The notes below the pieces were generated by a model. It saw only the letters and a list, made by a program, of their open reading frames with translations, searched no databases and was not told where the DNA came from. A program made the position numbers and the translations under genes. From positions 1 to 17,742 of the forward strand of contig VBGO01000097.1 of NCBI GenBank assembly GCA_005882525.1: DNA of 17,742 nucleotides, read 5' to 3'. Below, piece after piece: positions 13,247 to 17,742 of the stretch (position 1 is its first letter; every line of letters starts with the position of its first letter). The DNA comes from Chloroflexota bacterium. Its GTDB lineage: Bacteria; Chloroflexota; Dormibacteria; CF-121.

Positions 13247-13510
13247 ATGCAGGGGAGTGCAGTGTGGCGGGAGCTTCAGCTCCTCTTGAGCCTGAACCTG
13301 CCCGAATCTGCCTACTACCTCTGGGAGGGCACGGCCATCTGCTGCCACTGCGACGACCAGCACCTGGTGATTGGCGCCCCCACCGAGCAGTCCGCCCGGC
13401 AGCTGGTCCAAGCGTATCTGCCGGTCGTCCGGCGAACCCTGGAGGCCATCCCGGATGCGCCGAAGCGCGTCTCGGTCGTCGTGACCGCCGGCCCGCTGGC
13501 CCACGCCTGA
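13247..13510 (+). CDS. Small protein resembling a stand-alone DnaA domain I
   Basis: An 87-residue protein, ATG 13247 (GTG 13262 is an alternative, with GGGGAG upstream). Residues 5-68 follow the pattern of the DnaA N-terminal domain (DnaA_N): W7 opening helix 1, LNLPESAYYLW with W26, DDQHLVIGAPTEQSARQLVQAYLP with Y57, then a helix ending VRRTLEAI. In DnaA this is the 'LW...L...L....F..W.......L.....L..P.....WV...Y...I...L' scaffold. There is no AAA+ or DNA-binding domain, and the ORF has its own start and stop, so it is not simply the front of a longer reading frame. Domain I in DnaA mediates self-association and contacts with the helicase and DiaA/HobA-type regulators. A soloist could modulate DnaA or another partner. 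The call rests on visual pattern matching. Confidence 0.55.
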   Translation: MQGSAVWRELQLLLSLNLPESAYYLWEGTAICCHCDDQHLVIGAPTEQSARQLVQAYLPVVRRTLEAIPDAPKRVSVVVTAGPLAHA

Positions 13511-13588
13511 ATCGGGGCGTCGCCCCACGCGAGTGGCGCGGGACGTGCCAGACGAGCGTTAGAGACGTCTAAACATGCACCGCGCCGC

Positions 13589-13852
13589 CTGAGGGCGGAG
13601 ATTTTCGGCGACGTCCAGGGTGTGGGGTTCCGGTTCTTTGCCGAGTCGCATGCCCGCCGGCTCGGCCTTGAGGGCTACGTTCGCAACCGCTACGATGGCG
13701 CCGTGGAAGTGGAGGCTGAAGGCGACTCGAAGGCGCTGGAGCGCTTTCTCGATGCACTTCGCCAGGGGCCGCGAATGGCGCGCATCCAGGAGGTCCGGGT
13801 GAGCTGGATGCCCCATCGCGGGGACCTCGGTCCGTTCGGCGTGAGAGGATGA
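13589..13852 (+). CDS. acyP: Acylphosphatase (start unclear: CTG or early frameshift)
   Basis: About 87 residues. Acylphosphatase signatures are clear: LRAEIFGDVQGVGFRFFAE, with the phosphate-binding loop and catalytic Arg, and LEGYVRNRYDGAVEVEAEG, with the catalytic Asn, then LERFLDALRQGPRMARIQEVRV. It hydrolyses acyl phosphates such as 1,3-bisphosphoglycerate in the cytosol. In frame there is no ATG/GTG/TTG before the core. CTG 13589 is the only plausible start, while GTG 13622 would delete half the phosphate loop. An ATG at 13575 (ATG CAC CGC GCC GCC TGA) is one frame off and stops at once; a -1 shift at its fifth codon would join it to CTG AGG. A palindrome AGACGTCT lies at 13563-13570. 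The stop is 4 bp before the aminotransferase start. Confidence 0.75.
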   Translation: MRAEIFGDVQGVGFRFFAESHARRLGLEGYVRNRYDGAVEVEAEGDSKALERFLDALRQGPRMARIQEVRVSWMPHRGDLGPFGVRG

Positions 13853-13856
13853 TGTC

Positions 13857-15044
13857 GTGCCCGCGATGAAATTCGCCCGCCGCATGGACGAGATCGGCAC
13901 CGAGACCGCCTTCGAGGTGCTGGCCAAGGCGCGCAAGCTGGAGGCGCAGGGGCGCAACATCGTCCATCTCGAGATCGGCGAGCCGGACTTCCCCACCCCG
14001 CCGAATATCGTCGAAGCCGCCGAGCGCGCGCTCCGCGACGGCTTTACGCACTACACGCCGGCCGGCGGCCTGATGCCGGTCCGGCAGGCGGTTGCCGACT
14101 GGATTCGCCGCTGGTATGAGGTCGACGTCAAGCCCGAGCAAGTCGTGATGGTGCCGGGTTCGAAGAACGTCCTCTTGTTCACGATGCTGGCGCTGGTCGA
14201 CCGAGGTGACGAAGTCATCGTCCCCGACCCCGGCTATCCCATCTACGCGTCGGTCGCGACGCTCGCCGGCGGCACGCCAATCGGCATTCCGCTGCGGGAA
14301 CGCAACGAGTTCCGGCTGGACATCGAGGAGCTGAAAGAGAAAATTACCCAGCGGACGAAGCTGCTGGTCATCAACTCGCCACAGAACCCGACCGGTGGCG
14401 TACTCTCCACCCGCGACCTGGAGCAGATCGCGGAGCTGGCCATGAAGCACGATTTTTATGTGCTGAGCGACGAGGTCTACGGTCAGATCACCTACGACGG
14501 GCACCACGCCTCGATCATGACGGTGCCGGGAATGCTGGACCGGACGATCTACTCCGACGGACTGAGCAAAGCCTATGCGATGTGCGGCTGGCGGCTCGGC
14601 TTCGCGGTCTCGCCGGTGCCATTGGCCCAGAAAATGGAAACCCTGATGATCAACAGCAGCTCCTGCGCCGCCGCCTTCACGCAGATGGCGGCGGTCGAGG
14701 CCCTCTCGCCGCGATCGGATGCGGCGGTCCAGGCCATGGTCGCCGAGTTCAAGCGCCGCCGGGATGTCGTGGTCGATCGACTCAACGCGCTGCCCGGCGT
14801 GAGCTGCCACAAGCCACTCGGTGCCTTCTACGTGTTTCCGAACATCACGAAGACCGGACAGAACGAGCGGGAACTGGCCGACCGGATGCTCAACGAGGGT
14901 GGCGTCGCCCTCCTCGCCGGCACGTCGTTCGGCGCCATGGGCAAGGGCTATCTCCGGCTCTCCTATGCGAATGCGATCGACCAGATCGAGGAGGGCGTCA
15001 AGCGGATGAAGGGAGTCCTGGAGAAGACCGCAGCCCGCGCCTAG
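13857..15044 (+). CDS. Class I/II PLP-dependent aminotransferase (aspartate aminotransferase type)
   Basis: A 395-residue enzyme from GTG 13857, with AGAGGA 7 nt upstream; ATG 13866 is a weaker alternative. Fold-type I signatures: HLEIGEPDFPTP (37-48), THYTPAGGL (64-72), SPQNPTGG with N177, SDEVYGQITYDG with D205 and Y208, SDGLSKAYAMCGWRLGF with the PLP lysine K238 and R246, and YLRLSYAN with the substrate-carboxylate Arg near 367. The enzyme swaps amino groups between an amino acid and a 2-oxo acid in the cytosol. Family I-gamma AATs look like this, but aromatic or alanine aminotransferases also fit. Its place 22 bp before trpC hints at a link to aromatic amino acids, though this is not proof. 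Confidence 0.9.
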   Translation: MPAMKFARRMDEIGTETAFEVLAKARKLEAQGRNIVHLEIGEPDFPTPPNIVEAAERALRDGFTHYTPAGGLMPVRQAVADWIRRWYEVDVKPEQVVMVPGSKNVLLFTMLALVDRGDEVIVPDPGYPIYASVATLAGGTPIGIPLRERNEFRLDIEELKEKITQRTKLLVINSPQNPTGGVLSTRDLEQIAELAMKHDFYVLSDEVYGQITYDGHHASIMTVPGMLDRTIYSDGLSKAYAMCGWRLGFAVSPVPLAQKMETLMINSSSCAAAFTQMAAVEALSPRSDAAVQAMVAEFKRRRDVVVDRLNALPGVSCHKPLGAFYVFPNITKTGQNERELADRMLNEGGVALLAGTSFGAMGKGYLRLSYANAIDQIEEGVKRMKGVLEKTAARA

Positions 15045-15066
15045 CCGGGACGGTGGACTCCGGCTG

Positions 15067-15832
15067 ATGGCCACGAAAGCCGCCCCGATCCTCGAGCGCA
15101 TTCTGGAATCGCGGCGCGCCGCGATCGCCGCTCTCAAGGCAAGCGCTGCGGCGGCCGGGTTGTCCCAATCGGTGGCAGCGGCCCCGGTGCCACGCGATTT
15201 TCGACAGGCACTGCTCGGGGCCGGCGTGGCGCTGATCGCCGAGTGCAAGGAGCGCTCGCCCTCCGCGGGCTTGCTCCAGCGCCGCTACGATCCCGTGGGG
15301 CTGGCGCGGCGCTATGCCGCCAATGGCGCGGCCGCGCTGTCGGTGCTCACCGAGCCCGAATTCTTCGGCGGCAGCCTCGATCATCTGCAGGCGGTGCGGG
15401 CCACGGTCGAGCTTCCGGTGCTCTGCAAGGACTTCATCGTCGACCCGATCCAGGTGATGGCCGCCCGTGCGGTCGGCGCTGATGCGGTGCTGCTGATCGT
15501 GGGGATCCTGGACGATGCGGCGCTGCGCGATCTGCTGGCGCTGGCGGCGGGTTTGTCGATGCAGGTGGTGCTCGAGGTCCACTCGGAGGCGGAGCTGGAC
15601 CGTTGGCATCAACAATCGAGACCTCACCAAAATGAAGACCGACAAGGAGACGACGGTGCGTTTGCGATCGCGGATCCCGGCGGGCCGCGTCGTGATCAGC
15701 GAGAGTGGCATCGAGAGCCGTGCGGACATCGATGCGCTCGGGCGGATCGGGGTCGACGCCGCACTGGCGGGTGAAGCCTTGCTGCGAGCGCCGGACCTCG
15801 AGGCAAAAGTCAGGGAGCTGAGCGGACGGTGA
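15067..15832 (+). pseudogene. trpC: Indole-3-glycerol phosphate synthase, frame broken near 15601
   Basis: From ATG 15067 the frame encodes the first 178 residues of TrpC: ALIAECKERSPSAG (catalytic Glu and Lys), VLCKDFIVDPIQV (second Lys) and VVLEVHSEAELD (Glu). After GAC 15598-15600 it loses the match and runs on in a wrong frame to 15774. From 15602 the +1 frame resumes TrpC: VGINNRDL (Asn), then GRVVISESGIESRADI (Glu-Ser-Gly), ending at TGA 15830-15832. Residues equivalent to 'RALALGARI' are absent between the two parts. A deletion of 26 bp fits both the missing length and the frame. So this is a pseudogene or a sequence error. TrpC closes the indole ring in tryptophan synthesis. The last codons overlap trpF by GTGA. 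Confidence 0.85.
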
Positions 15833-16443
15833 CGAGGATCAAGGTCTGCGGCAACACCCGGCCCGAGGACGTCGACCTGGCCGTTGAGCTGGGCGTCGAC
15901 CTGCTCGGGTTCATCTTCACCAGCAGCAAGCGCCAGGTTCATGTCGATCAGGTCAAAGCGGTGATCGCCCGGGTGCCCGATACGGTCGAGCGGGTCGGCG
16001 TCTTCATCGACGAGCCGCCGGAGCAGATCGCCGAGGTCGCCGAGGCTTGCGGCCTCACTGCCGTCCAGGTCTACCGGCCGTTGACCGCGAAGGACCGGTC
16101 GCTCGGCCTGTTGCTGCTGCCCGCCTTCCGGGTGCAGCAGGGGGAAGACTTGAGCGCCCTCCGGTTTGAAAAGGGAGACCATCCGTTGCTCGACACCTGG
16201 GCACCGGACACCATCGGCGGCACCGGGCGAGCCTGGGCGTGGTCGCAGGCAAAGGCGGTGGCCCGCCGGTATCCGGTCGTCGTCTCCGGCGGATTGAACC
16301 CCGACAACGTCGGCGGCGCCCTGCTGGAGCTGCATCCGTGGGCGGTGGACGTTTGCAGCGGCGTCGAAGCCGAGCCTGGTCGCAAGGACCATGGGAAACT
16401 CCGAGCGTTCGTCGAAGCGGTCCGCCGCGTCGACCGAGCATGA
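15829..16443 (+). CDS. trpF: Phosphoribosylanthranilate isomerase
   Basis: A 204-residue TIM-barrel enzyme from GTG 15829, overlapping the trpC stop by 4 nt. It converts phosphoribosylanthranilate to CdRP in tryptophan synthesis. Motifs: IKVCGNTR (catalytic Cys7; the family norm is KICGITR), LLGFIFTSSKR, VGVFIDEP, catalytic Asp122 in LLDTW, the phosphate loop IGGTG (129-133), VVVSGGLNPDNV, and VDVCSGVEAEPGRKDHGKLRAFV. The usual VQLHG strand reads VQVYR, a departure at the barrel mouth. Its stop overlaps trpB by ATGA (16440-16443). The later catalytic residues are intact, so it looks functional despite the damaged trpC. Confidence 0.92.
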   Translation: MTRIKVCGNTRPEDVDLAVELGVDLLGFIFTSSKRQVHVDQVKAVIARVPDTVERVGVFIDEPPEQIAEVAEACGLTAVQVYRPLTAKDRSLGLLLLPAFRVQQGEDLSALRFEKGDHPLLDTWAPDTIGGTGRAWAWSQAKAVARRYPVVVSGGLNPDNVGGALLELHPWAVDVCSGVEAEPGRKDHGKLRAFVEAVRRVDRA

Positions 16444-17630
16444 GCCAGCTGAAGGGGCCGGACGGCCGGGGTCGCTATGGCAGCTACGGCGGCCAGTACA
16501 TCCCGGAGACGCTGATGGCGGCCGTCGGGGAACTGACCGCGGCCTTCGAGGACGCCCAGCAGGACGCCGCCTTCGGGCGGGAGTTGGAGGCGCTGTCACG
16601 CACGTTCAGCGGCAGGCCCACGCCGATTTATCGCGCCGACCGTCTGACCGAACGAGCCGGAGGCGCCGCCATCTGGCTCAAGCGCGAAGACCTGTGCCAT
16701 ACCGGCGCCCACAAGATCAACAATGCGTTGGGGCAGGTGCTGCTGGCGCGCCGGATGGGCAAGCGCCGGATCATCGCGGAGACCGGGGCCGGCCAGCACG
16801 GGGTCGCCGTCGCCACGGTCTGCGCGAAGTTCGGCCTGGCCTGCGAGGTCTACATGGGCGTCGACGACATGGCGCGCCAGGCGATCAACGTCTACAAAAT
16901 GCAGTTGCTGGGCGCCACGGTAACGCCGGTCGACAGCGGCAGCAGGACGCTCAAGGACGCGACCAACGAGGCGATTCGCGACTGGGTGACCAATGTGCGA
17001 ACCACGCATTACGTGATCGGATCGGCGGTCGGGCCACATCCCTACCCCTTGATGGTCCGCGAGTTTCAGTCGGTCATCGGGCGCGAGGCGCGAGCGCAGA
17101 TGATCGTCGAGACCGGACGCTTACCGACGGCAGTGGTGGCCTGCGTGGGCGGCGGCAGCAACGCGATTGGCATCTTCGCGCCGTTCTATGACGATCCGGT
17201 TCGGCTGGTCGGGGTGGAGGCGGCGGGCCGCGGGCTCAACAGCGGCGCGCACGCGGCCTCCATCGTCGGCGGGCGTCCCGGCGTGCTGCATGGCTCGTTC
17301 AGCTACCTTCTCCAGGACGAGGACGGCCAGGTGCTGGCCACGCACTCTATCTCCGCCGGGCTGGATTACCCCGGGGTCGGGCCCGAGCACGCCTTCCTGC
17401 ACGACCAGCAGCGCGCCGAGTACGTGAGCGTCACTGATGAGCAGGCGCTGGCCGCCTTCCATGAGACGTCCCGGCTGGAGGGCATCATCCCGGCGCTCGA
17501 GAGCGCCCATGCGATTGCCTACGCGATGCCGCTGGCGGGTGAGCTCGCGGCGGAGGATCTCGTGCTCGTCAATCTTTCCGGTCGGGGCGACAAGGACCTA
17601 GATATCGTCCGGGGCGCGAGCGCCGGGTGA
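16440..17630 (+). CDS. trpB: Tryptophan synthase beta chain
   Basis: A 396-residue PLP enzyme from ATG 16440, which forms a 4-nt overlap with trpF. A longer open frame upstream is just the antifolded trpF region and is rejected. TrpB joins indole and serine to give tryptophan in an alpha2-beta2 complex. Features: GRYGSYGGQYIPETL (11-25), LKREDLCHTGAHKINNALGQ with the PLP lysine K92, AETGAGQHGVA with E114, the phosphate loop GGGSNAIG (237-244), and NLSGRGDKD near the C-terminus. This is the standard TrpB1 length and arrangement. It overlaps trpA by GTGA (17627-17630). Confidence 0.97.
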   Translation: MSQLKGPDGRGRYGSYGGQYIPETLMAAVGELTAAFEDAQQDAAFGRELEALSRTFSGRPTPIYRADRLTERAGGAAIWLKREDLCHTGAHKINNALGQVLLARRMGKRRIIAETGAGQHGVAVATVCAKFGLACEVYMGVDDMARQAINVYKMQLLGATVTPVDSGSRTLKDATNEAIRDWVTNVRTTHYVIGSAVGPHPYPLMVREFQSVIGREARAQMIVETGRLPTAVVACVGGGSNAIGIFAPFYDDPVRLVGVEAAGRGLNSGAHAASIVGGRPGVLHGSFSYLLQDEDGQVLATHSISAGLDYPGVGPEHAFLHDQQRAEYVSVTDEQALAAFHETSRLEGIIPALESAHAIAYAMPLAGELAAEDLVLVNLSGRGDKDLDIVRGASAG

Positions 17631-17742
17631 GCCGGATCGCCGCAACCTTCGCCAGGCTTGCCGCGCAGCGGCGGCTGGCGGTGATTGCGTACCTCACGGT
17701 CGGCTATCCGCGCCTCGACCTCACGCCATCGCTGGTGGAGGC
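17627..17742 (+). CDS. trpA: Tryptophan synthase alpha chain, N-terminus (runs off the window)
   Basis: Starts at GTG 17627, overlapping the trpB stop by 4 nt. The 38 visible residues begin MSRIAATFARL and contain LAVIAYLTVGYPRLD, matching the first strand of TrpA (usually FIPYLTAGDP). TrpA cleaves indole-3-glycerol phosphate to indole for TrpB. The rest of the gene lies outside the window. Confidence 0.92.
   Translation, partial: MSRIAATFARLAAQRRLAVIAYLTVGYPRLDLTPSLVE

Noticed and set aside
13514..13526. GGGGC-GTC-GCCCC hairpin just after the DnaA domain I-like gene
   Set aside because: The stem is only 5 bp and no T-tract follows, so it is not convincing as an intrinsic terminator. It could be chance in GC-rich DNA.
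13569..15248. Very long minus-strand open frame (about 559 codons) opposite the aminotransferase
   Set aside because: Composition is typical of an antisense shadow and the plus strand encodes a complete aminotransferase; similar long shadows lie opposite the debranching enzyme and trp genes.
16239..16439. N-terminal extension of trpB upstream of ATG 16440
   Set aside because: It is the trpF sequence read out of frame; ATG 16440 has the ATGA overlap and matches the normal TrpB N-terminus.

Overview
This is a GC-rich, gene-dense stretch of bacterial chromosome with ordinary housekeeping and metabolic content. I see no phage, IS, CRISPR or RNA genes. The gene set is glutamine synthetase, a UbiA-type prenyltransferase, a GH133 debranching enzyme, a DUF4232-like lipoprotein, ThyX rather than ThyA, QueG, and a tightly overlapped trpCFBA run. 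Together with many GTG starts this suggests a high-GC Terrabacteria lineage (Chloroflexota, Dormibacterota or Actinomycetota-like). That placement is an inference from gene content and has low confidence.

Layout. Positions 1-2558 (+): the C-terminal part of a glutamine synthetase family enzyme, an Hsp20 chaperone, a UbiA prenyltransferase and a SAM methyltransferase. Positions 2582-6290 (+): a probable sugar-metabolism operon of a glucose-dehydrogenase-type zinc enzyme, a glycogen-debranching enzyme and a cyclase-family hydrolase. Positions 6365-7033 (+): a secreted lipoprotein, convergent with an MFS transporter on the minus strand (7056-8495). The MFS gene carries a perfect in-frame 183-bp tandem duplication. 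Positions 8553-9068 (+): a PNPOx-like flavoprotein. Positions 9090-9476 (-): an unknown small protein that diverges from thyX (9566-10417, +). The thyX/unknown intergenic region is unusually structured. It has a TTGACA promoter and two palindromic boxes exactly 31 bp apart, one of which overlaps a perfect DnaA box. Positions 10440-12133 (+): bioY, a Nudix hydrolase and a PduO-type cobalamin adenosyltransferase. This run is convergent with queG (12045-13202, -), with overlapping 3' ends. Positions 13247-13510 (+): a small protein that looks like a free-standing DnaA domain I. Positions 13589-17742 (+): acylphosphatase, an aspartate-aminotransferase-type enzyme, then trpC (broken), trpF, trpB and the start of trpA.

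Most linked genes are spaced by under 25 bp or overlap by exactly 4 nt (ATGA or GTGA), so translational coupling is common. The strongest unusual items are the thyX control region, the stand-alone DnaA domain I protein, the exact two-helix duplication in the MFS transporter, and a trpC reading frame broken by what looks like a deletion of about 26 bp. Three genes (UbiA, adenosyltransferase, acylphosphatase) have no ATG/GTG/TTG at a sensible start. They may use CTG or ATC starts, or the sequence may contain small errors.
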